From Paraphysomonas bandaiensis (taxonomy: Eukaryota; Chrysophyceae), in the NCBI GenBank assembly GCA_965644295.1, contig CBFFRP010000399.1:151531-215530 (forward strand): 64,000 bases of DNA, given 5' to 3'. Under the pieces are notes generated by a model. The model was not told where the DNA came from, did not search any database, and saw only the letters and a list, made by a program, of their open reading frames with translations. The position numbers and the translations under genes are program-made. Each line of letters opens with the position of its first letter. The stretch's first letter is position 1. Shown here in pieces: positions 23,779 to 34,142 of the stretch.

Positions 23779-24861
23779 TCACTTCTTGAAATCTGTTTTC
23801 AGCAAAGGGATATGGTCTTCATTGGTTTTTGAAGTAGGCTTCTCTTGTGAACGCATGGGTGCTTGCTGGTAGAACATACCAGCCAATAGGCATACACACA
23901 CAGCTAAAATACCACTGGGTGTGGAATGCTTGTCCCACATTATGACATTCAAAAGAACTGTGATAAATTTGTTCACGACTCCTACCAGGGTATAGGTTGT
24001 TGCGCTGACCATGCCTCTACACAACCAGCCAGTGTACCTGCACATCAATTTTTACAGTCAATAGATAGATAGATAGCAAAAGCATACCCAATCATGGTTC
24101 CAGCAAAGCACGAGAATAGAAGAATGGCCCATCCATTTGCAGGCATCTCTGCAATACTAATAGATACATCTTCAAACTCCCCTGATGCGTAACCCAGCGC
24201 AAACATAGGAACAAGAGCAAGAATATTGCAGTATAACACTGGACCCCATACTGAGTCCATCTTAACGGACGAGGTAAGTTTCTTTCCGTATGTCATTTCA
24301 AAGGTGATAAGGAAGAAGTAGAGGATGACCCAGTAGTAGGCCTCGATCCCGCGAAGGGCCAGCTCGGAGTCCGTAACACAATAGAACACAGCTCCACAAG
24401 CAACCACCAACAAAGCCATCGTTGAGCGATACGTTGGCCAGGAACGACCCATGAAAAGGTACTCAACTATAGTTACTGCGAGAGGTGAACATGATCTGAA
24501 GACAATAACAGTTTCCACGTTCGAATGCGACAGTGCTTTCATGTTCGCAAATATTGCTGCCACGAAAGCAAGAATATAAAGAGCATATGGTCGTACTTTA
24601 TCCCATTCAATATCATCAACTTTAACCCCAGCAAACTTAATTCCCAAAACAAACACTGTTGTCGACACTAATTGAATAAAACTTACAACTGATGGCCGGG
24701 GAATATAGAGCATAGCAGCTTTATTCGCTAACAAGAGTGTAGAGGAACATAAGGAATATCCAGCTATTGCCATAATGACCTATAAATATCTATGAAATAC
24801 ACTCATGGGATAGGTTAGTATGTACCTGAGAGGATGATGATGTGGATTCAAGTTTTTGCAT
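23779..24861 (-). CDS. GDP-mannose-type nucleotide-sugar transporter (SLC35/GONST-like)
   Basis: Three exons (24861-24826, 24779-24088, 24037-23779) give 328 residues. The first exon encodes only 12 residues (MQKLESTSSSSQ). About ten hydrophobic helices span the protein. The C-terminal part contains the GVVNK motif in LVGVVNKFITVLLN, matching the GXL/VNK GDP-sugar-binding signature of GDP-mannose transporters, followed by WDKHSTPSGI as in plant GONST proteins. The role is antiport of GDP-mannose or a related GDP-sugar into the Golgi lumen for glycosylation. Intron 2 (24087-24038) contains a short TAGA tetranucleotide run. It is divergent to DPH2. Family assignment is firm; the exact sugar is inferred. 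Confidence 0.85.
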
Positions 24862-25602
24862 GTTATAAATAGTGTGAAGATACTGTTATATAGTTAGATA
24901 ATAGAGTGATATGATTGAATGAGATGAACCTGTCTGTATAATGTAATAAATTTATAATCAACTATCCACTAATTAATTAATCTTAGTGCTATGTACTGTG
25001 TATGCTCTGGTGTTGAGATATATGCAGGTGTTGATATGTATGTATATATATGTATGTGTATATATGGTGTGGGATACGTGGACTGTATATCCAACAGAGG
25101 GTGTACACAGAGGGTACCTACACTATGGTAGAGTACGATGTCCAGTGTGTAGGTATATGTATATGTACTGTATATGTATATGTATTCTATTCTACAAAAT
25201 TAGTGGAATATTTCAGTGTCCATTGATTGTGTATACCAAGTACACTGTACACTGTGGTACACGAAGCTACCAACCATTATAATAAAATCTGATTTGATTG
25301 GATAAAAAAGAATAGTTTGATTGGCTTGGAAGATGAGTTGACTTTATAACTTTTGTCCAGTTTTTTTTTTTAATTTCTCGAATTAATTATACAGAGTATT
25401 TCTTATGTTACAATTATTGTCCAATAAACAAAATTACAATACAAAATTCCCCCTACCTCCAATCCATCTATCTATTGAGTGTTAATCCACATACTTTAAC
25501 CACTAAACTCTCATTCATTTAACTCCTTTAACAATCAAATTCAAATCTATCATTCATTCCATTCCATTCTTATAAAAATCTTACTATAATTCATACTTAA
25601 TA
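24862..25602. other. Divergent promoter region (transporter / DPH2)
   Basis: A 741-bp spacer. It contains a TATG/TATA-rich tract at about 25015-25070 and 25150-25185, and otherwise AT-rich unique sequence. No gene is supported. Confidence 0.4.
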
Positions 25603-27082
25603 ATGTTACATAACTTTAATATTAATAGTGCAATTCATATTATTAATACTTACAAGTTTGCACGTGTGGTATTACAATTCCCTGATATTTACTTATCAAT
25701 ATGTACAAATATATATAATTATATTATCAATCATATCAATCCTACTATAGATTTATATATTACAGCAGATGCTACATATGGTAGTTCAGTAGATGATATA
25801 TCAGCTGCTCATATTGATTCGGATTTATTAATATATTTTGGTACTGATATGAGTGGTACGGCATCTATACCGGTATTAATTCTACCACAACAAATGGAGA
25901 TTGATGTACTTTTAACAACTCAATGTATATGTGATTATCATGAGTTTGATGATTCATCTGTAGTGTCAGAAGGATCTGTTTTACTCATATGTGATCCGAG
26001 TTATAATCATGTATTGAATTCTATCGGCGATGCACTACAAAACAAGTTTAAAGGCCTATGTGTTGGAAGAATAACACCTCGTGCTGATCCCGATAACTGG
26101 ACACCGGAAATATCAAAGTTTGATAGTGTAGCTGCTGATATGGAAAGTATTGGTGGTCTTTACTTCAATCCTGAAGCCGTCATGAATGCTCATACAGTGA
26201 TATATATTGGCGAGAAGAAAGAACAACTAGTCGGAATTTTGCTCCGTCTAAGCGATTGTCGAGTAATTTCATGCAGTCCCCAGTCGTCTAATAAGATGGA
26301 GCTTCATCGTGGTCAAGAGACAAAGGAGTTCCGGGAGCGGTACGTGGGGGTCATGCGAGTCAAGGAGGCAGAGATAATCGGGCTTATAGTTGGCTCTATG
26401 GGAATTGATGATGCCACCATGCGTACTCTAGTGGACCAGTTAACTCGATATATTGAAGCTGCTGGAAAAAAGTGCTACTGCTTTGCTATGGGAAGAATAA
26501 ATGAAGCCAAGCTTTGCAATTTCCCGGAGGTAATCACGATGTGGCTTTTACGTCCCATGAATAATATGTTCTCCAGATAAATGTTTTCTGTTTAATATCC
26601 AATGATGATACCGCAAGAGTACCTGCGAAGTAAGTGTCTCAGTACTATCGTTTAATATGTCATACTCTTTGAGCAGGACATTTCATGTTCCGGTCGTGAC
26701 CCCGTTTGAGTTGGAGCTGGGACTTGGTGCTAGAGAGTGGGACTGTATGTATGTCAGCAGTGCCTCGTATAGTCTGGCAAGTGACGAAGAGTATTCGCAA
26801 CGCCTTAAGCTCATAGAAAGTGGTCGTTCACGGTCATCATCCTATAGCAGCAATGATACAGATGAAGTTGCTCTACCCTCGACAACTGTTACAGACTCAT
26901 CCGCCATGACAGTGAAGAGCGGTTCGCAGTTGACTGTATTTCACAGTGCAGCTGCAGACTATTTGGCTCAACGCGATTATAGAGGACTAGAATCTACTGT
27001 TCCTGTTGACCAAAGTGTTGATGTGTTACCTGGTCAGTTCGGTGTAGCATCCGGATATGATCGGAGTGGTGTGAATAAGTAA
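25603..27082 (+). CDS. DPH2: Diphthamide biosynthesis protein 2 (DPH2)
   Basis: Three exons (25603-26529, 26577-26629, 26677-27082) give 461 residues. Family blocks include ARVVLQFPD near the N-terminus, ITADATYGSSVDDISAAHID, the C-terminal CYCFAMGRINEAKLCNFPE and VPVVTPFELELGLGAREWD. With Dph1, Dph2 forms the [4Fe-4S] enzyme that starts diphthamide modification of elongation factor 2. A 47-nt intron (26530-26576) must be removed: read-through hits a stop, whereas splicing yields INVFCLISND in the expected core beta strand. Oddly, the YGSC-type cysteine of most homologues is Ser here (YGSSVDD), and no Cys follows in the next segment (LIYFGTDMSG). The C-terminal 110 residues are Ser-rich and divergent. 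Confidence 0.85.
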
Positions 27083-27229
27083 TACATGAACATGTGTAGA
27101 TACCATAAGCTTTAATACGTACGTTCGAAGAGTCATCTTGTGTTTTTAAGCTTTCTAGAGGTATGCTGCTATTAGAACATTATAAACGTTTTGTTAGTTC
27201 TACTCTTTAGGGTATATAGCTTTCACATT

Positions 27230-27234
27230 GGTTC
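27230..27234. repeat. Left target-site duplication of copia element
   Basis: GGTTC immediately before the LTR at 27235 is repeated as GGTTC at 32414-32418, immediately after the other LTR. Five base pairs is the usual target duplication for Ty1/copia integrases. Confidence 0.85.
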
Positions 27235-27541
27235 TATTAATTTACGCTTTTAGTTAGTGCAATATTGACTGATTGATATTATAGGAGATATAGTAAGTTT
27301 ATGATGTTGTAGCCCTGTGAGTTAGGAACCACGTCATTCACCAACATCAACATTCTGTTCTACAAATCATATCTTTAACAGCTACTATATTTTCAGTTTC
27401 TTTGTATACTTGTAATAGCTACTCCTATACTGTAGTCATGTATATTCTGTATTTCATTGCTACATAGAATACAGGATAACTACTAGCGATTGACTTTACC
27501 AAACTTCAAGTACGCACGTAGGAGTTGGTTGTAGTTCAATA
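27235..27541 (-). repeat. 3' LTR of copia element (307 bp)
   Basis: This direct repeat matches 32107-32413 without visible difference. Its inner edge abuts a purine-rich tract (coding strand). Confidence 0.93.
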
Positions 27542-27550
27542 CTCCCACTC
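27542..27550 (-). promoter_or_regulatory. Polypurine tract
   Basis: The coding strand reads GAGTGGGAG directly before the 3' LTR. This is the expected position and composition for the plus-strand DNA synthesis primer. Confidence 0.7.
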
Positions 27551-27589
27551 AATGAACATATCAGAATATACTGTGATGAGCAAGTCTAC

Positions 27590-30500
27590 TTAGTGCGATA
27601 CCATAGTGTGCACATGCTGATAGTGCAGCTTCTCGGACAAGGCTTTAGTCATCACGTCTGCTGTCATCTCTGCCGTTGGCACATGATTCAGCCTGACGAT
27701 ACAGCCTCCCACTTGCTCTCGAATCCAATGATACTTGATCCGAATATGCTTGGAACGTTTATGATTTACCGGGTTCTGAGCTAGATCAATCGCACTCTTG
27801 CTGTCCATATTCAAGATTGTTGGAGACGCATTCTTACTGAGCTCAAATCCACGAATTCCGAGCTCTGTCATCACCCCTCGTATCCATACAATCTCCTGAA
27901 TTGCAGCATATGCAGCCATATATTCAGCTTCCATAGTCGACGTAGCCACTGTTGGCTGCAGTCTGGACTGCCATGCAATTGGAGCACCCCACAGATATAC
28001 GATATACCCTGTAGTGGATCTGCATGTATCCAGATCTCCGGCCCAATCTGCATCAGAGTACACACATAGAGGGTCTTCATCTGTGAAATTAGGAAATATG
28101 ATACCTTGATCAACTGTATTTTCTAAATACAATAAAGTATGCAGAGCAGCTTGACATGCAGCGTACGTGGGTCTTGTGGTGAACCGGGAGAGAAGATTTA
28201 CTGTATATGCCATGTCTGGTCTAGTATGCACTGCCAAATACATTAAGGCACCAATAACAGATTGATAGGGAAATGCATCAACGTATTCTCTCTGTTTTCG
28301 AGTTTCTTCCTCTTTTGCATCCTTGGACAACTTTAGGCCAGGTGGTAGAGGTGTGGTTGCCTTGCACCGTCTCTTCTTTTCTGACAACAAGTGATTGAAT
28401 CTGGCCACAACATCTTTAGCATATGCAGACTGATGTAACTTAATCTGGCCATTATGACGCTCAATGGTAAGACCTAAATAATGCTTAAGGTCCCCCATAT
28501 CTTGCATGGCATATTGAGTCTTAAAGGCGCTGATGACTTCTTCAATATGACGGCTGTCAGAGCTGAGCACAATGATATCATCTACATACACAAGTATCAT
28601 ATGTAGGTTATCATCAGTACCCTTGAGTACAAATAAACATGGGTCAAGAACACATTGTTTATACCCCATCGCCTTTATACTGTCCTTCAGCATTGAATGC
28701 CAATTTCGAGGCGCTTGTTTTAGGCCATACAAACTCTTCAGAATCTTCAAACAACAGCCTTGTGGAATATCTATTCCTGCAGGTGGAGACATAAACACGT
28801 CTTCGTCCAGATCTGCATACGGAAATGCCGTTTCTACATCGAGTTGACGGAGTTGCAGATTGTATCGCAGAGCCAGTGCTAGTGCTAGCCTAAATGATAC
28901 ACCTTTAGCTACTGGGGAGAATGTCTCATTATAGTCGACTCCTTGTTCTTGAGTAAACCCTTTCGCCACAAGTCGAACTTTGAACTTCTTAATTTTTCCA
29001 AGATGGTCGCGCTTTACTTTAAAGACCAATTTAGATTTTATGATTTTTCGGTGTTTCGGCCTTCGGACAATCTTCCAGCATGTCCTTCGTTCAAGCTTGT
29101 GCACCTCCTTCCTGGTAGCTTCAATCCAGTATGTTCTCTGTGGAGTCTTCTTTGCTTCTGCCAGCGTCTGTGGCTCTTTAATTGTGCTGTTGGAGGAATC
29201 AAGAAACAATGAGACATCGCCGAGGACACCAACGTTAACAATGTGCCGTTTTTTTCGAGGTCGTTTTTCAGTTCTGGGATTTCGATCTGCCCCACCTGTT
29301 GAAGATGCGCCCCGATTTGAGCGGTCAGGAGTCCTCTGTTCATTGTCACTGTCATTACAAGTCTGATCCAACTCATTTCGCAAACTATTAAACTTGTCGG
29401 TCTGACACTTTGTAGAGTGAGTCATCTTTACTACATCTTTGATATGAATTGGAGTTTGCTCCTCGGTAGTATTTCCTTTCATATCTAATCTCCTATATGC
29501 AACAATGACTCCTCTTCTCTCTATCACTCTGGTGGTAACATAACACAGGTGTCCATCAAGATGTCTGAGGCCCACCAGGTACTGATAGTCATTTACACTC
29601 TCTGCTGTTTCTGAGGTGTCGATTTGTAGATTATCTATTTCGTCGAAATACTCCTGTGAACGCTCTGGAATTGACTCATCAAACTGTGCATTGACTGCAA
29701 CAATAATAGCATTCAGGTCTGGAATATATATTTGGTGTCCAACAGGTTGTTGACATTGTCCCATATAGTATCCAGGTTTTCCCTTTTCTTTCCACTCTTT
29801 GCGGCGCTGCTCCTTCGGCACAATAGCCCATGCCTTGCAGCCCCAGATCTTCAAGTCACTCACATCTGGTGCGGTTCCAGTAATATACTCAAAAGGTGAG
29901 ATGTATCCTTTCGTTGTCTTCGTAGGTAACCTGTTGATCAGATATACAGCATGCAAGACTGCTTTGAACCAAAATACTGATGGCATGCCACTATCGAGCA
30001 ATATAGCAAGGGCCATCTCCTTCACTGTACGATTAGTGCGTTCCGATAGCGAATTCATTTCGGGTGTGTCACGTGGAGTCCAAGTAACCTGTACAGTCCT
30101 TGTGCTGGTGGTTTCACGTAAGTACTGCCTGACATGTTGCCCTACTAGTTCTCCTGCGCCATCTGCATGATATCGTCGTAGTTGCAATCCTTCTTTGACA
30201 AGTTGGGTCTCTACCATGTCCTTCATACACTTTAACACTTCACTCCCAGTCTTGTTTTTCAACCCATAAGCCCATACATGTTTTGCATCACTGTGCTTGA
30301 ATAGTAACACATGTTTGTAGCCTTCCATCGATGGCGTGTTTAGGACTTCCATCGTATCTGCACTGAGCACCCCTCTCTCCTTTGGGTTGTTGTCTAAGTT
30401 CATCAACTGGCGTGGAGTCCTGAAGTTCTTTCTCGTGAGTTTCGATCGCATGCAGGTATTACATTTGCATATCGTTTTTTTGTGTTTTTTTCTGAAATAT

Positions 30501-32107
30501 TTCTTGTCCAGATTTATTCCATCAACTAGGCCTCGGCGGTCGGACTCAGTCAGTTTATCATAGTTGACATGGCCAAGTCTTTTGTGCCATAGAATTCGCT
30601 GGTCATCAAACCCCTGCTCCTCAAGTGCTGCTGAGGATTCTTCTCCAAGCTGAAGTAAGTCTTCGAGTCGAACTGGATATAATCCATTAACACTTCTCTG
30701 TCTAATGAGTGTCTTGTTCGTAGTCTTATTTCGAATGACGACTTCATCATTATCGAACGTCACAACACAACCCCTATCTGTGATGCTCTTCATATCTACG
30801 AGGTTCTTACTTGCTTCAGGTGCGTAGTACACCTTTTTAAAGCTTCCTACATCGCCAACACTGTGTATTGACAGTTTACCTTTGTTCGCTGTGGACATCT
30901 GCCTATCAGCGCGCTGAAGGTTGGTCATGTGGTTTTTGGAGGTAAGGATCATCTTGTTGCACCCGCTGTCTAAATAAATAACATCTGACATGCTCTGTGC
31001 TAGATTCACCTCTTCTTCCACACATATCATCGATTCGTATCCCGCTTCATCTTCTGAATCATGTACAGACACTCGCGGTTTCTTCTTGTTCTTGTAGGGT
31101 GCCGTTTCCCTTCTAGAGTCTCGCCCCCGTTTAGAACTGACCACTGCAGCTTTAGCAGTCTTCAAGTGGAAGCAGTCTTTAGTCTGATGGCCTGGGATGT
31201 CACATATCTCACACACAGGTAGCTTTGTTTTGTTATCACCCCTGTTTCTGTGATCTCTATCTTTTCTCTGTGATCTTGTCCCCTTCATCCTCTTTATGAC
31301 ATGCTCTGGAGTCTTGCACTCCCTAGCAAAGTGGCCAAGTTTCTTGCACTTATTGCATCTGCCCTTTCTCTTGTGCTCTTTCCATTTACTGTCATCCACT
31401 GCTTGATTGACACTGTCTTCCCCTGAATTTTGCAACGCATGCTTGCCGAATGATGTGTTTTCATACCCTTTGATTAGGCTGCTTGCTCTTGCGTATGTCA
31501 CATCGTTTGCTGTATACAGGCTGTGTGCTAGTTGGGAATATCTCTTGTCTGTGAGACCTTCCTTTAGTCGAGTGAGCTTGTCGTCTTCCGTGACTTCACG
31601 ACCTAGATTCTCGAGAATCTTGGCCTGGGCTTCAACGCTGTCGACGAACTCTGCTCCTGACTGACTTGAGGTAATCTTCATTGAATTGAACTTTGTGACC
31701 TCTGCCTGTACTGTATTCTTTTCAACATTGAGAAATCTCTCTTCCAGTGCCTGTAGTAACCCTTTTGCTGTACTTCCTTCGTAGAGAGCCGCTGTTGTGC
31801 CTGCTTTTGGGTGAGCATTGCACACTTCCATCAGGAAGGAGTACGCGGTCTCGTTCCGGGTGTTCCAGAGTTTCTTCGCTTTGCGTAGTCGCTTCTTCTG
31901 TGCATCAGTCATATGAGCTCCCGCTGGGACTGTAGAGTCTAGATCATGAATGTGCCTTGGTTTATCCTTTGAGAGGACAAGATGAGCTCGATTGTGTCTC
32001 ATGAGGAATGAGGTGAAGAACTTCTTGAATTTCTTGAAGTTCAGTTCCTCGAAGGGAGGTACCTTTGAGCCTGAGGCGACATTCGTGAAATTTCCATCCG
32101 CTGCCAT
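27590..32107 (-). CDS. Copia gag-pol polyprotein (1505 aa)
   Basis: One uninterrupted frame. Gag holds two CCHC zinc knuckles (CNKCKKLGHFAREC and CEICDIPGHQTKDC, about residues 250-320). A protease follows with DSGC in IYLDSGCNKMIL, then a GAG-pre-integrase zinc-binding segment (LWHKRLGHVNYDKL, CNTCMRSK). The integrase has catalytic Asp in SADTMEV and YHADGAGE and Glu in NSLSERTNRT. The reverse transcriptase has the YVDD core (LVYVDDIIVLS). RNase H has SDADWAGD, TSTMEAEYMA and the C-terminal SKHIRIKYHW. All catalytic residues seen are intact, so autonomous activity is plausible. The initiating ATG uses the last LTR base as its A, leaving no leader between LTR and coding sequence. The next Met, near residue 43, is an alternative start. 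Confidence 0.95.
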   Translation of the reverse strand: MAADGNFTNVASGSKVPPFEELNFKKFKKFFTSFLMRHNRAHLVLSKDKPRHIHDLDSTVPAGAHMTDAQKKRLRKAKKLWNTRNETAYSFLMEVCNAHPKAGTTAALYEGSTAKGLLQALEERFLNVEKNTVQAEVTKFNSMKITSSQSGAEFVDSVEAQAKILENLGREVTEDDKLTRLKEGLTDKRYSQLAHSLYTANDVTYARASSLIKGYENTSFGKHALQNSGEDSVNQAVDDSKWKEHKRKGRCNKCKKLGHFARECKTPEHVIKRMKGTRSQRKDRDHRNRGDNKTKLPVCEICDIPGHQTKDCFHLKTAKAAVVSSKRGRDSRRETAPYKNKKKPRVSVHDSEDEAGYESMICVEEEVNLAQSMSDVIYLDSGCNKMILTSKNHMTNLQRADRQMSTANKGKLSIHSVGDVGSFKKVYYAPEASKNLVDMKSITDRGCVVTFDNDEVVIRNKTTNKTLIRQRSVNGLYPVRLEDLLQLGEESSAALEEQGFDDQRILWHKRLGHVNYDKLTESDRRGLVDGINLDKKYFRKKHKKTICKCNTCMRSKLTRKNFRTPRQLMNLDNNPKERGVLSADTMEVLNTPSMEGYKHVLLFKHSDAKHVWAYGLKNKTGSEVLKCMKDMVETQLVKEGLQLRRYHADGAGELVGQHVRQYLRETTSTRTVQVTWTPRDTPEMNSLSERTNRTVKEMALAILLDSGMPSVFWFKAVLHAVYLINRLPTKTTKGYISPFEYITGTAPDVSDLKIWGCKAWAIVPKEQRRKEWKEKGKPGYYMGQCQQPVGHQIYIPDLNAIIVAVNAQFDESIPERSQEYFDEIDNLQIDTSETAESVNDYQYLVGLRHLDGHLCYVTTRVIERRGVIVAYRRLDMKGNTTEEQTPIHIKDVVKMTHSTKCQTDKFNSLRNELDQTCNDSDNEQRTPDRSNRGASSTGGADRNPRTEKRPRKKRHIVNVGVLGDVSLFLDSSNSTIKEPQTLAEAKKTPQRTYWIEATRKEVHKLERRTCWKIVRRPKHRKIIKSKLVFKVKRDHLGKIKKFKVRLVAKGFTQEQGVDYNETFSPVAKGVSFRLALALALRYNLQLRQLDVETAFPYADLDEDVFMSPPAGIDIPQGCCLKILKSLYGLKQAPRNWHSMLKDSIKAMGYKQCVLDPCLFVLKGTDDNLHMILVYVDDIIVLSSDSRHIEEVISAFKTQYAMQDMGDLKHYLGLTIERHNGQIKLHQSAYAKDVVARFNHLLSEKKRRCKATTPLPPGLKLSKDAKEEETRKQREYVDAFPYQSVIGALMYLAVHTRPDMAYTVNLLSRFTTRPTYAACQAALHTLLYLENTVDQGIIFPNFTDEDPLCVYSDADWAGDLDTCRSTTGYIVYLWGAPIAWQSRLQPTVATSTMEAEYMAAYAAIQEIVWIRGVMTELGIRGFELSKNASPTILNMDSKSAIDLAQNPVNHKRSKHIRIKYHWIREQVGGCIVRLNHVPTAEMTADVMTKALSEKLHYQHVHTMVSH
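32094..32106 (-). promoter_or_regulatory. Candidate primer-binding site inside the start of gag
   Basis: Directly after the 5' LTR the coding strand reads TGGCAGCGGATGG. It begins with TGG, complementary to a tRNA 3' CCA, at the normal place for a primer-binding site. It overlaps codons 1-5 of gag. The tRNA was not identified. Confidence 0.45.
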
Positions 32108-32413
32108 ATTAATTTACGCTTTTAGTTAGTGCAATATTGACTGATTGATATTATAGGAGATATAGTAAGTTTATGATGTTGTAGCCCTGTGAGTTAGGAA
32201 CCACGTCATTCACCAACATCAACATTCTGTTCTACAAATCATATCTTTAACAGCTACTATATTTTCAGTTTCTTTGTATACTTGTAATAGCTACTCCTAT
32301 ACTGTAGTCATGTATATTCTGTATTTCATTGCTACATAGAATACAGGATAACTACTAGCGATTGACTTTACCAAACTTCAAGTACGCACGTAGGAGTTGG
32401 TTGTAGTTCAATA
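32107..32413 (-). repeat. 5' LTR of copia element (307 bp)
   Basis: A direct repeat of 27235-27541 with no differences seen. It should hold the element's promoter and polyadenylation signals. Its final base (coding strand) is the A of the gag ATG. Confidence 0.93.
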
Positions 32414-32418
32414 GGTTC
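32414..32418. repeat. Right target-site duplication of copia element
   Basis: GGTTC, matching 27230-27234. Confidence 0.85.
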
Positions 32419-32910
32419 TTTTATTGGCGAGTTCGTGTATTTGTTCTCCATTTCTCGCAGGACCCTCGGTAGCTATCATCGATAACAGTTTGAAATAGCA
32501 ATAGATCAGTTACATTAAAAGCAAGGACGAGAAAACGGCTGAAATCATTGTCTTCTTTATCAAATCCTGTTTAATTTGCTGACGGGCTTTTCTAAAACAT
32601 CCTAACGTTTACAGTTTATATCCTATTTGGTGAGTTATCTAACTTCTGAGCTCACTTTCATTATATGCTGATTTCAAATGTCGGTCCTAAATTGACAATC
32701 TTTATAATTGACTACAACCTACGCCAATTAGTTGTTACGTATTCTAGTTGGATATTGATAGGAAATATTCATACTTCACACATCATAACTATTCCAATCG
32801 GTTTTACTAGTAGAGGGTAAGGGTTACGGGTTTAGTTTATTTTTCCCCTCGCATCTCCGACCCCCGTTTTTTTCTGTGGACTAGCTTTTTGCTGTCACTA
32901 CTCTCTACTC

Positions 32911-33245
32911 TCACCTTTTGGTGGTGTTCTGGGGGATAAGTCGCACCTTTTCTCCGGGAAATTAACGTGAGTAGATGTTGTAACGCTTGTGTAGTACAAG
33001 GTACAAGGGACACTAAAAATGGTACTTGGGTCTTGACAAATAAACAGGCATCTGGGAATGGGACCACCTCAAGGGGCAGCCAGGGCATTGGGCTGCCAAC
33101 TGAAATCTAACATTCGGGCTAGTTTACCTCTCTTAAGGACAGAGAACTAAAGTGGTCGCACCTTGGTGCTTGCGATGACGCACAAGCAGCTTTTGTAGCG
33201 CAAAGTAGTAGGATGTCAGAGTTAAGCGCTAGTTAGTAAATTTGT
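32911..33245. repeat. Dispersed non-coding repeat, copy 1
   Basis: Module 1 includes AAGTCGCACC, ACGCTTGTGT, ACAAGGGACACTAA, AATAAACAGGCATC and CCACCTCAAGG. Module 2 (about 33151-33240) includes AGTGGTCGCACCTTGG and GACGCACAAGCAGCTTT. Both modules recur in the same order at 52370-52830. No long ORF is shared, so it is probably a non-autonomous element or an old LTR-like fragment. Confidence 0.7.
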
Positions 33246-33775
33246 TTCGTTAGACTATTTCTGACTCTCATACGCATATATCGCTAATATAACTTCAGGC
33301 TTATGTAGCTATAAATTGAATTGCCAAGTAATTTAATTTGGTTATAAAATGATAATTGTAATTATTACTGGTAAATATTTCCAAAAAAATTCTAAATAAT
33401 TGCTTGCTTTTAATTATATATCACCTCAAAATGAAAAGTACAAACGTGCGTACATAGAAGAGCTTTACAGTGTTTAATCCTTGCATGAAAGAGTAAAAAC
33501 ATGTCCAAGATCGTTGGCAAAGAACAAACTGAGCACCTCCACAACATGTTGTATTTGCGTATTCGCTGTTTGAACGAAGGAGATGCTGTGGAGTCCACGG
33601 TGACGACGAAGATTCCGACATCCAATCATCTGCGTGGGTGTGATTTTTGTGTTGATCCCGATCCCAAGTGAGGTGTGTCATATGTCATTCCAGGATAGGG
33701 GCACTTGGTCTCACTTAGAAAGGTTTAGCAATCAGACTTGATATAGATAAACTGATACAATCAACATTAAGAACG

Positions 33776-33850
33776 GAAGTGGTCGCACCTTGGTGCTTAC
33801 GGCGACGCACAAGCAGCTTCTGTAGCGCTAAATAGTAGGATAATAGAGTC
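33776..33850. repeat. Dispersed non-coding repeat, partial copy (module 2 only)
   Basis: GAAGTGGTCGCACCTTGGTG and GACGCACAAGCAGCTTCTGT closely match module 2 at 33151 and 52721. Confidence 0.7.
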
Positions 33851-34142
33851 TGTGCTGATTAGTTATGGGTAGAGGTCTAAATAGTCTGTCTAGCATTCAA
33901 CTAGCCACTACATTGGTGCAGATTTTTAACGCCTATTGCTAAAGAATAAGACTTTCAGTATATAACTGAATACAATAGCGATGTAACTTTATAGTGTGCT
34001 AGAGTAAGATAACATTCTTATTACAAGAAACAACAAGATTGAACTAGAGCATAAAAATTAATTATTCGTAAAAACCATCCAGCAATCTACTTATTTACAT
34101 ATATCATCTACGAGAAGTGCATCCTTATAAAAAAACGCACTA

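Larger units (their letters stand above)
27235..32413 (-). mobile_element. Intact Ty1/copia LTR retrotransposon (5179 bp)
   Basis: The element is bounded by two 307-bp direct LTRs and a 5-bp target duplication. It contains one uninterrupted gag-pol frame in copia order (protease, integrase, reverse transcriptase, RNase H), a polypurine tract and a candidate primer-binding site. By eye the LTRs are identical, so insertion is recent. On its coding strand the LTR ends are TATT...AATA rather than the usual TG...CA. It lies between DPH2 and the 3' end of gene B. Confidence 0.95.
32419..34142. other. Intergenic region with dispersed repeat copies
   Basis: 1.7 kb without a supported gene, between the retrotransposon and the 3' end of gene B. 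It contains one two-module copy (32911-33245) and one partial copy (33776-33850) of a family also found at 52370-52830. The rest is AT-rich and apparently unique. Confidence 0.5.

Noticed and set aside
26657-27082. Independent gene starting at an ATG at 26657
   Set aside because: The frame carries the DPH2 C-terminal block VPVVTPFELELG and joins the upstream DPH2 exons through two 47-nt introns.
30336-31935. Plus-strand open frames inside the copia element
   Set aside because: They are antisense to an intact gag-pol with all catalytic motifs.
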